Assembly: GCA_027919835.1 (NCBI GenBank)
Contig: JANVFP010000005.1
Coordinates: forward strand, 186,001 to 250,000
DNA from: Lentinula raphanica
Taxonomy: Eukaryota > Basidiomycota > Agaricomycetes > Agaricales > Omphalotaceae
DNA length: 64,000 nt
Direction: 5' to 3'
How positions within the stretch are numbered: the first letter of the stretch is position 1; the number at the start of each line of letters is the position of its first letter. The translations under genes were made by a program, and so were the position numbers. The notes beneath the pieces are model-generated. The model was not told the origin of the DNA, did no database searches, and saw only the letters and a program-made list of their open reading frames with translations. This document shows positions 24,042-35,752 of the stretch, piece by piece.

Positions 24042-26461
24042 ATGCTGAGGCCCTTCCTTCGGCACTCGCCGTCACTGCTCCTCTATCGAACCCGCAAGAT
24101 GTCTACATCAGCCTTCGTCGTTCCAGTCGATCCAAAGACACCTTATAGTCCTATTCCCAACGTTGACTTGGCGAAAATTTGGGCTACTGTTCCTCAAGGA
24201 GACAAAGTCGATGTAGGAAAGACGAGGGTCTTCTACGACACTCCCGCTACTAAGATCACTGCCGCCTCGTCTCTTGGTAGCAATTTCGCCAATCAGAAGG
24301 GTGATGTGAAAAGAGAGTCTGTCCGGAAATCTGTTGGAAGTGCTGTCAAGACGTTGAAAGCCTTGGATGGATTGAAGGAGGTCATTGTCGACGCGTCTGC
24401 AGACCCTCATGCCTCTGGTGAGGTTCTTCATTGGTCCACAACAGATTAATATCTGACTCAATGGTAGCTGTTGCCGCCAATCTTGCTTTGTATAACTTCT
24501 CCTTGAAAACAACTCCCCCTTCGCCGTTCAATCCCAATCTGAAGGAACCAATTCCTCCTAAATTGGGAATCAAGGCCATTGAAAGCTCAGAAGAGTGGGA
24601 TCGAGGGGTCGTATATGCATACTCGCAGAACCTGGCACGAACTGTGTGTATCGTGTACTGTCCCTTTGTCTCTGATGTTGACAAAACCTTTCATATAGCT
24701 CATGGAGCTACCAGCCAACATGATGACACCTACTGCAAGTTGCTCGTTCACATCATCTGCTCGTAACTCTGACCTTTGATCAGGCTTTCTGTGAACGTGC
24801 CAAAGCCGAATTCGCTGGAGTGCCGAATGTCGAAATCTTCATTCGTGACGAAGGTGCTTAGCATTCTGCGTGTAACCGACGAATCACGACTAATCTAATC
24901 TACTTCAGCTTGGGCCGCTAGCAAGGGAATGGTAAAGATATTCATCATAGTTTTTCGAGGCTTCGCAGTTCAACTATCACTCATAGAACACATTCCTATC
25001 CGTCACACATGGCACTAACGAGCCAGCCAAGTTCTTGGAAATGTTCTGTCGTTTTTTGCCTCGTTGGTTTTACTCGTTCTGATGATACCTTCAGTCATTA
25101 CAAGGGTGCGCCGCAAAAGGATGCCCAGCCGCTCGCATTCGTTGGAAAGGGTATCACATTCGATAGTGGAGGGATTTCTTTGAAGCCAGGTAATGTGCGT
25201 AGGAACCATGCCATGCCTGGAGTTTACCTCTAATACTTGTTGCAATCACAGGGTATGAAATTGATGCGTGGAGACATGGGTGGTGCAGCTACGGTGGTCT
25301 CCGCGACACTTGCGATTGCAAAATTGAAGCTTCCGTGCGAGAATTCTTGTTTCCAAGCTCATCTTTCACTGACAGATATCTTTTCATCAATGTAGAATCA
25401 ATCTCGTCACGGTCACCCCTCTAACCGAAAACCTTCCTGGTGTGAGTTCGTATTTTACCTTTCCTTTCGTTGAGATTTCAACACAACATCTCTCAGCCTA
25501 GTGCTACCAAGCCAGGAGACATGTTAGCACCACTTTTGCTCTTGTTCATCGAGGAATGTCTCTGATCAAAGTTTGTAGCATCTACGCGATGAACGGAAAA
25601 TCCGTCGAAGTAGACAATACAGATGCAGAAGGTCGCTTGGTGCTGTCTGGTACGTATCGTGCTCTGCACAAAATTGTAAAGCTTGATAGATGATACAGAC
25701 GCCATCTACTACGCCTCAACTGAATACAAACCACACACGCTAATCGATGTTGCCACTCTGACTGGGTATGTCTTTCGTGAAACACATTCAGAGGTTTCGT
25801 CTAAATATATTACTGTAGTGCAATGATGATCGCCCTTGGAGAGATTTTCACTGGCGTTTTCTCGGTACGCCCGGTCTAATTCTACTTCACTGTCGTCGAC
25901 CAAACCGCTCATTTAAACTGCAGACGTCGGATGAACTATGGGAAAGATTACATGCTGCTGGCGAGCGAGAATTTGACCGTTTCTGGCGCATGCCTCTTAG
26001 CGAAGATTTTGGTACAGCCTGACTCCTACATTCTCCATACATCGAACCGCTCATGGTCTTTTCTTTCCTCTAGGCCCTCAAATCTACTCCTCAAACGCTG
26101 ACCTTTGCAACGTACGTACCACCATTACTTGTTCGGTGATGTTTCTCCCTGATCACGTTTCAATCAGACCGGAGGAAGACCAGGAGGAAGCTGTACTGCA
26201 GCGCTATTTTTGAAAGCTTTTGCGCATGGCATCGAAGTTGAAGATGGAAGCAACGCCGAGACGGCGATGAAATGGGCTCATCTTGACATCGCCGGAACCA
26301 TGGAAGCTACGAGGCCTACACCGTATCAGGAGAAGGGGATGACTGGGAGACCTGTTCGGTCTGTTTATTTGGTTTCGTCGTACTCTATTCGTGATGTATT
26401 TACTGATGTTCTGTCTTTGAACAGCGCTTTGATTGAGTATGTGCGCGGCCTTGCCAATTGA
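24042..26461 (+). CDS. Leucyl aminopeptidase, peptidase family M17
   Basis: This is a cytosolic or mitochondrial metallo-aminopeptidase that removes N-terminal residues from peptides, working as a two-metal hexamer in this family. The N-terminal domain (to about residue 200) is variable. The catalytic domain shows [18 protein letters not shown] with the metal ligands and active Lys, then [19 protein letters not shown] and [15 protein letters not shown]. The family signature NTDAEGRL appears in [17 protein letters not shown], followed by [19 protein letters not shown] and [19 protein letters not shown]. The C terminus is [12 protein letters not shown]. Two starts are possible: 24042 adds an Arg-rich leader ([19 protein letters not shown]) that looks like a mitochondrial presequence, and 24099 gives MSTSAFVVP for a cytosolic form. 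About ten small introns interrupt it. Confidence 0.9.
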
Positions 26462-26612
26462 AGCAAGAAAAACATCGCAGGAGTTGAGAGAGCTGAGAGC
26501 GTTGGCACGAATGTAAGAAGGTACTGCCGTTGTCAAACTGCTATATAAGCCTATGCAAACAAGCACCAGTTCATAGGTTACTATATCGAAGAGACTGTAG
26601 TTTGGTTAACAT
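26462..26612. other. Convergent 3' gap
   Basis: This is a short intergenic segment between the aminopeptidase and iminopeptidase 3' ends. I see no gene in it. Confidence 0.5.
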
Positions 26613-27583
26613 CTATTCTCCCAAAAACTGGGCGAGGAGAGACATATACTGATCGCGTTCCTCCCAAATTGCCATATGACTAGATTTCGCCATCTTGACC
26701 CATTTGACTTCGGGTATACCCTCGAAGAATGGCTGCACGACGAAATCCTGCGCGAGATCATGTCGGCCATTGATGATCAATGTTGGAACAAGGACACGGT
26801 CAAGACGATCAACGCAAGACCAAGTACCAAACTCTCCCGCAAACATCTTCTGTGGTACCGTAGCATCACATACATCTTTCTCGCTTGCTGCATAATCAAG
26901 GGAGCGTTTGACTTCGTCGGGAACGGGGACACAAGTACAGCCGTGCACAGCATGCAACTTATCCAGCGCTTCTCGATGTTTCCCCATGCTCGATGGCTGG
27001 AAAAGCTCGTTTCGGTATTCAGGTGAAAGGACCGAGTTACTGAGCTGCATAACACTCTGGCCCCATAGAGCGGTAGAGGCAAGTGAGCTGACCAAGACTA
27101 AGTGTTTGAGCCCTGGAGGCTGGACCCGAATGGCATATTCAACGCCAAGGACTCCACCCCAAGAATGACCGACGATATCGAAGGCGGATCCAATCTTCAG
27201 ATGATTGATGAGGTTGGACAGTTCTGCGACGAAAAGAGCGATGGTGATGGGCGGTGTTTCATCTGAAGTATGTGGAGGAACAAGGCCGCGATATGGAACA
27301 AAATGGGAAGAACGGGCAGAACCAACTTGATCGTAGAAGATAACAGGGATCGAGCTATCTTTTGCGAGATCAATGTGAGGCATCATATAGTCATGCGAAA
27401 GACCTGGGAGAGTATGAGATCGGGATGCACAAATATGCCCGAAAGCTTACCAGGGCCTCCATGGAGGACAATCAAAGGTGTACGGGTGTTATCTCGAAGA
27501 TCACCGACGACTTTGACCCAGGTCTTGTATGTTATGCCATAGTAAACGAAAGGGACCTCTTCGGTTCGTTCGTTCAGAGCCAT
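26613..27583 (-). CDS. Proline iminopeptidase-like alpha/beta hydrolase (S33)
   Basis: This is an alpha/beta-hydrolase of the prolyl aminopeptidase / L-amino-acid amidase group. The oxyanion motif HGGPG closes exon 1 (TPLIVLHGGPG). An intron of 47 bp follows and the frame resumes LSHDYMMPHIDLAKDS. The nucleophile elbow is GHSWGG (Ser) in FDIVGHSWGGVLGVEYAIRV. The acid residue is probably the Asp in LIINGRHDLAQ and the base the His in AKSSHMAIWEERDQY. The length of about 308 residues is normal for the family. The start is MALNERTEEVPFVYYGITYK. It lies tail to tail with the M17 aminopeptidase. The true substrate (proline peptides or amides) cannot be told from sequence. Confidence 0.88.
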
Positions 27584-28231
27584 TGTTTCTGTTGAATGTG
27601 ATGCTGAATCCGGAGCACTGGAGATTTAAGTAGTTTCTCAGAATTGAAGGAAGGCTGAAGCATCGCCAGACTTTACTTAAACAGGAAAGTCCGAACTACT
27701 GTGCTTGCTTACACAGACGTCGGGAGCGGATTTTCGCCGTCGGGCAAGATTATCGTTCATTACATATCGGAGCTGTGTCAGAGTAAACTCGTTTGTGAAT
27801 CCCTGAGCGACATTGTTGAATAGTACAGCAATTCGCGCTCAGGAGCCTACAACATTCGTCAGCAGCCGCACGGTAGTGACAGGGACAGGCTCGAAGGAAT
27901 TGCTGCTGCTTCACCCATAGGCCTGCCATGAGAACTCAAAAACGAATGGTAGCCAGCGACTCAACATTCAAGTTAAAACAAGTGTGAACATCAGCTGGGG
28001 GAAGGTTATGCTTCAAGTGCAGATAAACTCTCTGACCGCTGTGTTGTACACCGCCCATCATGCACTTTTCGAGTAAAGACTGGTTTCGGCGATGCTGGAC
28101 GTCAAGCTTCAAGCCTTGTCAAAATCTCATCTATCAGAGTTTCGATTTTCGAGTTGCTGATACTCGCGCTCGCAGGATGCCAGAGAATGCCCTTGCCTTA
28201 AACGGCCTCGAATCATTCCATGCGCCTTTTT
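27584..28231. other. Intergenic interval before the tandem duplication
   Basis: This is the promoter side of the iminopeptidase and the left flank of duplication unit A. An open frame at 28060-28254 has no motif. I see no gene or RNA in it. Confidence 0.5.
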
Positions 28232-28295
28232 GTCAGTATAGTGATATAACTTAAGTACCGGTTACATGTCCTTCCCGTACTCGATGTATATGACG

Positions 28296-30112
28296 TCAAT
28301 TGGTTGTAGCATCTGTGAAAGGAGTTGTTGCAAATCCAACAGTCCCAGCCCCACTAGGATCTCCGCTTGGAGTCACAAACGCCGAATAAGTGCGTTGTAA
28401 GAATGTTTGCCCCATGATGCAGCCGACCTCTGACACAGCTAAGATCTTCCATGAGTGCCAGTGCTCCGATCCGATATACATTGGATATTAATACGAACCA
28501 GTACTCCCACTTGACGCAACGATCAAGAAAATATCATCAGCTGAGCCCCCGATCTCGGTGTTGAATGCACGAGGAAAGAGTTGAGCGTTCGGTGTCAGGT
28601 CAAAGTGTTGCTTTGAGAAGAGTTCAGCAATGCACCAGTCCTCACGAAATTTCGAATGCGTACAGTTTCACCATTGACATCTGTACCGATGAATGACAGT
28701 GTTTGCAAGCTATCCAGGTGAGCCGGTGATATGGACAATAGACCCGTAGTGGCATCTAGGGTTCCCCCGGTAAGGTCCTGATATGCTGTGAAAGTATCGT
28801 CTGGGAGCATGACCAGCGTGGTTCCTCTGACACAGACCCAATCTAGGTTAGGAGAATGAGGGCATAAAAAAGTTTGCACCTACGTGTCAACGACACAAGT
28901 GGTGAGGTTCATGATCGTAGTATCGCCAAAGGTCGCGCTCTGTGAGATGGCCCAGAACGGCAGTGTTGACCTATCGTCGGGATCAGACATATTGACAACA
29001 TCTACAAAGCATATTCGAGGCATACTGGAAGAATGACATGGGTCCTGTTGCCTTAGATGTATCCACACCGCCTGATAACGAAACATTTAGAAAGGCAATT
29101 TGGCCGCATTTGGGGAGAATACAGACCGAATGAGAGCTCTCCATTGACTGGATTGTCTTCTGTTGTGGGTGCGAAGAAAACCCCAAGTGTTTCACTTGGA
29201 ATTGTACCTTGCGAGAACAAGTTGTCCATTACAGTGGGTATGGTCTAGTTCGCACCAATGAGTAGAAGGAACAGGCTTGTATACCGGCGATGCACAGGAG
29301 TACTTACTGCTATGGGGTCAAGCAGAAGTGTACCCTCAGTCAAGCCGACAGGGCCAAACCTACACATGAGTTGGAGTCGGTGATATGAAAAGAAGCTGTT
29401 GGATCCTTGAAGAGAAACGCACCCCATGATTCCATCGACGCCATCAAATCCCACTGAAGTGATTGCTTCACCTATAGATTGGCTCTCAACAGCGACATCT
29501 GGAGTGACATTGACCGTCTTGTCTGTTTCTTGACCTGCAATCATCGTTCAAGATCATCAAGTGGCAACCACATTGATGCGAGAACTGACCAAGGACAGCC
29601 CCGGAACCGTACGTGACCTCTAACAAGTCAAGACTAACAGGAGGTGTTAAGCGGTTCGCAGGGTTAGCCCCCACCTTCAGTGCGCGTAAGTTGGACAGTA
29701 CTGCTTCTAAGAGAAACAGAGGCTTACCCAAGTGTTCGAACTGCCGGTATCAACTATCAATGAGACTTCGGGGAGCTCCAGTCAAACAGAGCTCAATCAT
29801 CGGAGAACAACAATACTTACAATTCTTTCCGTCCACTACTGAGTTGATCGTGAAGGTCACAATTTGGTCGGTAAGACTAGTAGAGGGAGCGGCCGAAGCC
29901 GCGAACCCCTTCGTCCGCGTCTGAATCCGATTGAACACTTCGAACCTTGCCTGACCAGCTTTGACCAGATTGTGGCCTGACGTCGAAGAGTTGACGACTC
30001 TTTGAACCGGAACGATGAAAGGTGCAGGTGGGCCGCTTCCAAATGATGTTGGAAGAGTAGTCGAGCAGAGGGCAAGGAACGCGACGAGCGAAGACAAACG
30101 AAGTGTAGCCAT
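28296..30112 (-). CDS. Polyporopepsin-like aspartic protease (copy A)
   Basis: This is a secreted pepsin-type peptidase (family A1). A signal peptide (MATLRLSSLVAFLALCSTTL) precedes a propeptide region. After a small intron the first active site reads FSLIVDTGSSNTWVG. Then come EVTYGSGAVLG (flap Tyr) and SIGEAITSVGFDGVDGIMG. The second active site VVDTGTTLVMLPDD is formed across an intron, followed by HFDLTPNAQLFPRAFN and GCIMGQTFLQRTYSAF. An apparent in-frame TAA near 28486 lies inside an intron (about 28437-28494). Removing that intron gives ASSGSTAVSEVGCIMGQ and matches copy B, so the gene is intact. The stop is at 28296-28298. A TATAAAA box lies 56-62 bp upstream of the start (30168-30174). 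Confidence 0.87.
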
Positions 30113-30167
30113 TGGAAAGGTGGATGTCCAGGCTATGTACTCTCTATGTTTGTCCTGCAAACGCTGG

Positions 30168-30174
30168 TTTTATA
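30168..30174 (-). promoter_or_regulatory. TATA box of protease copy A
   Basis: TATAAAA on the minus strand, about 56 bp before the start codon. The equivalent TATAAA is conserved at 34157-34162 in copy B. Confidence 0.65.
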
Positions 30175-30494
30175 CATCCCAGAAGCCACCACCGTGACTA
30201 GAGATATAATTTCCTCATGATGCAATATAGCCTACAAACAGCTTTAAGACCCTCTCATTTGGATTGAGAAACAGAAACAGACCTAAGACTGAAAGCACGA
30301 ATCCGACTGGTTCGTCGAAGATAATGTATTTCCGAGAGCAATCTATATTGGACAAAACGAAAGAAACACAGCGTCAAGATCACTAAGCAGTTGGGGGAAG
30401 ATAAAAAAACAATTCGAAGCCCAATAGCTATCTATGCACTTACTCGATGACGACGATATGTTACACGAATTGAAGGTGGAGGACAAACGAAGCT

Positions 30495-30565
30495 GATATC
30501 CTTTGAGGATATCCTCGAAATATCCGCCGACTTTCCCCCGGTAAAAATTTGTGAGAAACCGAATC
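30495..30565. promoter_or_regulatory. Conserved upstream blocks of protease copy A (palindrome plus GGTAAAAATTTGTGAGAAACC)
   Basis: A perfect 8 bp inverted repeat with a 3 bp loop, followed 21 bp later by a 31 bp block almost unchanged in copy B (34436-34454 with one mismatch, and 34476-34506). These blocks lie about 385-455 bp upstream of the start codon. Regulatory function is an inference from conservation and symmetry. Confidence 0.45.
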
Positions 30566-31659
30566 GGCGTCGACAGGGGAATGTTTGGTTAATCGGACTC
30601 AGATGGAAGATGGCAAGGGTGACTTGGTCTTGTAAATAGTTGAACGACGGTCGACAGAAAACATAGACGATCCTATTTCGAGGAATAAGAAATAGAATCC
30701 CATGACTTGGACTCGGTAAGATGCGCGCTTACGTGCTTGGCACTGTTCAAGCCGATGCGGATGAGTGCGAAGGTAGTATGTAGTAGGTGCCTTTACATTC
30801 CCAGGCGAGTTTCTCTATCACGCGGGATGCTCAAGACACAATGGGACCATGTGCAGGAGAACATTATCCCTGGTATGTAGTTTGGGGCATTCAGCGACCA
30901 ATGACGCGCGTCATCAGCTAGTATCTCCTCCTCCGGTGGTAAGATATGGTCAGAATGGCCCAAGAAGTTCTTGGGAGTTCTGTGTCCTGAATCAGTCTAT
31001 TCCGTGGTCCCCTGCGACAAGCCCAGCGATGATCAGATGAGAATGACATTCTTCTTTAACTAATGAAAGAGAACACACCACTCATCGTCCGACACCAATT
31101 CTGACGAGCGTGGAACTTGTACTAATGGGAAGATTGTGAGCATGACATTTGACATCCAGACGGGACGGTGAACTGACCATTCAAAGTTCCAAGTATTCAT
31201 GCGATCATGCCAAAAAAAAGCTACCGGGTATGAAGCAGAATCAGAAAAGGCTCGTCAACACTGCTGAGTGGCCAGAATATCACACCAGAGACACCAGAGG
31301 CGGCGATGTTTTGTGTGTTTTATTTTGCATTATCATACCTTCCTGTTCGAGGCGGTACAAGCACATCGCTGACGACGTCACCAATCTTTCTTATCGGCGA
31401 AGACTGGCCTTCGTTCTTGGCGTCGAAGACTCTTCAATCAAGGGCTAGAGTTTCGCGTTGTGTTGAACCACCTTCGGCGGCTCATAATCTTCTGTAAGGA
31501 ACATTTCAGCGCTCGTGGAGACATACTACCTGTAGAGACCTACCTTACGTGGTAATATTAGCACTGTCTTGCTGCTCATACTATGAAGCCTTGAAATGGT
31601 CTGCTAACATTCGCGATGAATGCCAGAGCTAAGAGACTCAGACTCAGAGATGCCGAGAG

Positions 31660-32040
31660 TTGCTGAGAACAAGATGTGTGCCGGCCGGCCCGTCAACTCT
31701 CTTCTCTTCGCAGCCCCAAGGCCTTAGCTCACGAGCGTTCTCGCGACGTTATTCTTCTAAAGAAAGACTCGGTGGTCATAGAATTTCCAGATATTCGTTC
31801 AGCATCCCAGCTCACCCGAAAATTCCTCTCACTGCCATGGGCGCCACCGCTAAAAATCATATGGTCGACCTACGGCTCTGCCTGTCAAAATCCTGGCAAT
31901 TATTGGACTCAAAAATGCGAGTGGAGTCATCCACCTTTCCTTCAACAACACTTCCTTCCTTCCCGAAACACCTATCAATGTCGAGAAAGAGCATCCTCTA
32001 CCGATCCGTTTTTGAGTTCAATCAGTAGTCCCCCATAGGT
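31660..32040 (+). pseudogene. Degenerate 5' fragment of the RRM gene (duplication unit A)
   Basis: One frame encodes VVIEFPDIRSASQLTRKFLS followed by LPWAPPLK, clearly matching LVIKFLDSRSASQFTRKFLS and LPRAPPLK of the intact gene at 35753-37083. Beyond this the frame shifts (homology continues at the DNA level to about 32030) and the remaining exons are absent; the sequence continues directly into duplication unit B. No plausible start or downstream RRM is present. This is the truncated end of the duplicated segment. Confidence 0.72.
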
Positions 32041-32302
32041 AGACTCGACTTTGCAAGACAATCTCGTAGAGTTCGATCGTCTGAGCACCGAATCACTGTT
32101 TGGAGCTAACGATGGTCGGTAGATTTTCACAAAAGCGCACAGGTGTCTCTAGGATGCAACCGTCTCGCAAGGTTCCATGGGCTTTTTCTGTGAGGACTCT
32201 GTATAATGTATAGTAATATAACTTAAGCACTGGTTACATGTCCTTCCTGTACTCGATCAGCAACTTCAAGCATTGGCTGCATTGCCACTTATGTATGTCT
32301 TC

Positions 32303-34103
32303 TCAGTTGGTTGTAGCATCCGTGAAAGGTGTTGTTGCGAATCCAACAGTTCCAGCCCCACTAGAATCTCCGCTTGGAGTCACAAACGCCGAATAAGTGC
32401 GTTGCAAGAATGATTGCCCCATGATGCAGCCGACCTCTGACGCAGCTAGGATTTTCCATGAGTGCCAGCGTTCCAATCTGACATACAATATCGAATACAA
32501 ACCGGAACTCCCACTCGACGCAACGATCAAGAAAATACCATCAGCTGAGCCCCCGATCTCGGTGTTGAGCGCACGAGGAAAGAGTTGAGCGTTAGGTGAC
32601 AGGTCAAAGTGTTGCTTTGAGTAGAGGTCAGCAATGCAGCAGTCCTCACAGAATTCAGATGCCTACTGTTTCGCCATTGACATCAGTGCCAATGAATGAC
32701 AATGTTTGCAAGCTATCCAACTGAGCCGGAGTAATTGACAATAGACCCGTATCGGCATCTGGGGTCCCCCCAGTAAGATCTTGATATGCTGTGAAAGTAT
32801 CATCCGGGAGCAAGACTAGCGTGGTTCCTCTGACACAGACCCAAACTAGGTGAGAGGAATAAGAGCACAAAAAAGTTTGCACTCACGTATCAACGACACA
32901 AGTGGTGAGGTTCATGATCGTAGTATCGCCAAAGGTCGCGCTCTGTGAGATGGCCCAGAACGGCAGTGTTGACCTATCATCGGGATCAGACATATTCGCA
33001 ACGTTTACGAACAAGTTTCAAGGCATACTGAAAAAATGACATAGGTCCTGTTGCCTTAGATGTATCCACGCCGCCTGATTATGAAAGATCCAGAAGGGCT
33101 ATTCGGCAGCGTTTGGGCAGAATACATACCAAAGGATAGCTCGCCGTTGACTGGATCGTCTTCTGTTGTTGGAGCAAGGAAAACCCCAAGTGTTTCGCTT
33201 GGAATTGTACCTTGCGAGAACAAATTGTCCATCACGGTGGGTATAGTCTGATTCACGCCACAGTGGGAGCATGAGTAGACGAATATTAGTAGAGCCTATG
33301 CATGAAGACTCACTCCAGCGGGACTTGAGGAAAGTGTGCCCTCAGTCAAGTCAACAGGACCAAAGCTGCTCGTGAGTTCGAGTCAGATATTGGATGAGAA
33401 ATTGAGAAAAGCGTACCCCATGATTCCATCGACGCCATCGAAACCCACTGATTCGATCGCTTCACCAATGGATTGGTTCACAACGGCGAGGTCTGGTGAA
33501 ACATTGACGGTCTCGTCTGTCTCCAAACCTGCCACATTCGTTTAGTATCATCGAACGACAGAAATATCGATGCAGAAACTTACCGAGGACAGCACCAGAA
33601 CCGTACGTAACCTCAAACAAGTCGAGAGTAGCAGGGGGTTGTAGACGATTTGCAGGATTAGCCCCCACCTTTACTTTGCATGAGTTCAAGTTACTTGCAT
33701 GAGAGCGTAACTTACCCAAGTATTCGAACTTCCAGTGTCAACTATCAATGAGACTTCAGGAAGCTCCAGTCAGGTTGAAGAGTATGATCATCAAAGGACA
33801 TTAATGCCTACAATTCTTTCCGGCCACTACTGAATTGATCGTGAAGGTCACAATCTGGTCGGTAAGACTAGTAGAGGGAGGGGCCGCAGACGCGAACCCC
33901 TTCGTCCGCGTTTGAATCCGATTGAACGCTTCAAACCTTGCCTGACCAGCTTTGACCAGATTATGGCCTGACGTCGAAGAGTTGACAACTCTTTGGACCG
34001 GAACGATGATGGGTGCAGGTGAGCTGCTTCCAAGTGATGTCGGAAGAGTAGTCAAGCAGAGGGCGAGGAACGCGACGAGCGAAGATGAACGAAGTGTAGC
34101 CAT
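32303..34103 (-). CDS. Polyporopepsin-like aspartic protease (copy B)
   Basis: This is the tandem paralog of copy A with the same intron positions. The signal peptide is MATLRSSSLVAFLALCLTTL. The first active site is FSLIVDTGSSNTWVG (spliced), then LEVTYGSGAVLG and SIGEAIESVGFDGVDGIMG. IPTVMDNLFSQGTIPSETLG follows, then the second active site VDTGTTLVLLPDD across an intron, and GCIMGQSFLQRTYSAFVTPS near the end. The 57 bp intron at about 32449-32505 is also readable as coding, because it has no stop in frame. Comparison with copy A and with family length favours splicing. The stop is at 32303-32305. Probably secreted and active; roles in nutrition or host interaction are family inferences. 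Confidence 0.87.
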
Positions 34104-35752
34104 TGGAAAGAGGATGTCCAGGCTATGAAATCTCTGTTCAACCCGGCAACCCTGGCTTTATACATCCCTCCTGGGTATACAACTTTCAGTCCCTCTTGTT
34201 CGGACTGAGAAAGAGAAACTGACCTCAGTTCGAAAGAACGACTCCGACTGGTTCCTCGAAGATAGTCTGTTTCCGAGATAACTGTGGATTGGGTGAATAC
34301 GAGAGAAGCACAATATCTGGATCACTAAGCAGTGTGGGGAAAATGGACAATGATTTGAAGCCCAAGAGTTATCTCCTCACTTCCTCGATGACGATGATAT
34401 ATTACACGATTTGAATACGGAGGACAAGCAAAGGTGATATCCTTCGAGGGTATCCTTGAAATATCTACCGACTCTCCCCCGGTAAAAATTTGTGAGAAAC
34501 CGAATCAATGATGATAAGGGAATTGTTGATTGTTCGGACTCAGAGAAGATGGCGAGGGAGTCTTGGTCTTGTAAATAGTTAAACTACGATTGGAAGAAAA
34601 CGCGGACATTGAACCTATTTCGAGGAAACCATGAACAACATTGTAAGCTCGAGATAAGATGCGCGCTCACCTGTTCAGTACTGTTCAAGCCAACGCGGAG
34701 TCTGAATGCGAAGGTAGAAGTAGCTGCTTCAAACTGTTCCCAGATTCAAGGATTCGGAGGTATTCGGTGACCAATAGCGACCAATTGGCAATGGAACGCG
34801 CCGTCGACTAGTATCTCCACCTCCGTTGATACGTTATGAATAGCCAAACAAGTACATGGGAGTTTCTGAATGTATAACATTTATGCTGTGGATCAGCAAG
34901 GAGACAACAGGAATAGAAATTTTTTTGAGTTCCTCGCTGTTCCTCATCGTCCGACGACACAAGCTGTCGAACGTGAAACTCCTGCTGGAGAGACATTTGT
35001 GAGCATTCGGCATCCAAACAGTATGGAAAACAATATAGTACCATCACGCCACAAAGAGCTACCGGGAATGTAGAGGAAGGAAGCCTGATGTAGGAGGATC
35101 AGAAAAGCCCAACGGCACTGCTTTGGATCCTTATCACGAAGTCTTCATGATCAAGTTTTCTCGCGTCGCAAAATCTTCTTGTCCATGGCGGTACAGACAT
35201 ATCATTGGCCCGCAATTTATCTCATCGGCGATAGCCAGCCTTCGTTCTTGCCGTCGAAGACTGTTCGGTGGAATGCGAAAGTTTCACGTCGCTTTGATAT
35301 ACATTGTATATTGTGGAACGCATAGCTAATTCGAGGGCGTGAGGATTCAGGAGGTTCGCTCTGTTTTCGCGACAATACACTGGCCAAGCTGGATGTATTC
35401 CGGGCGTGTGTTCCCGGGAAGTAAGAGTTGCATTGCGTTCGTTGGCACCGGGATCTGGGAAGTACCACTTCAATTGCAGATCTATGTACAACGGTCAACC
35501 GTAAATTACTACCTGTAGAGACCCACCTTATGTGGCATTTGTGATACTGATATCATTTTCCTTCTGCACATAGGCGAGTTTCGTCAACCATCGTCTGCGA
35601 TGAGCACAAAAAGACTCAGAATTGAGAGAGAGTCACAAGAGTTACGAACAACGAGAGTCGGCCAAACTTCTCGGCCTAAGGACTGAAGGATGCCGCTCGG
35701 CCCGCTAACTCTCCTGTTCTCTTCTCGACGCTCATGAGCGTTTTGCACAAAC
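34104..35752. other. Upstream region of protease copy B and RRM gene promoter
   Basis: This is a divergent interval between the protease and RRM starts. It holds a TATAAA at 34157-34162 (minus strand), the imperfect palindrome at 34436-34454 and the conserved 31 bp block at 34476-34506. Open frames at 34808-35498 have no motif and are not called. Confidence 0.5.

Larger units (their letters stand above)
30113..31659. other. Upstream region of protease copy A
   Basis: No gene is evident. The region is shared with copy B (34104-35700). Two strongly conserved blocks stand out: an inverted repeat GATATCCT-TTG-AGGATATC at 30495-30513, and a 31 bp block starting CCCCCGGTAAAAATTTGTGA at 30535-30565. 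Open frames at 30849-31040 and 31149-31448 have no match in the copy and are not called. Confidence 0.55.
28232..32040. repeat. Segmental duplication unit A (about 4 kb)
   Basis: This aligns over its length with 32205-36230: the 3' flank (ATAACTTAAG at 28246 and 32218), the protease gene (starts 30112 and 34103), the promoter region, and the beginning of an RRM gene (shared CCCCAAGGCC at about 31714 and 35827). The offset grows from about 3970 to 4110, so the units are directly tandem with small indels. Similarity covers noncoding DNA, which points to a fairly recent event. The unit breaks off inside the RRM gene. Confidence 0.82.

Noticed and set aside
28437..28494. In-frame TAA in protease copy A taken as evidence for a pseudogene
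   Set aside because: It lies in a 57-60 bp intron whose donor, acceptor and phase are the same in copy B; splicing restores the family sequence.
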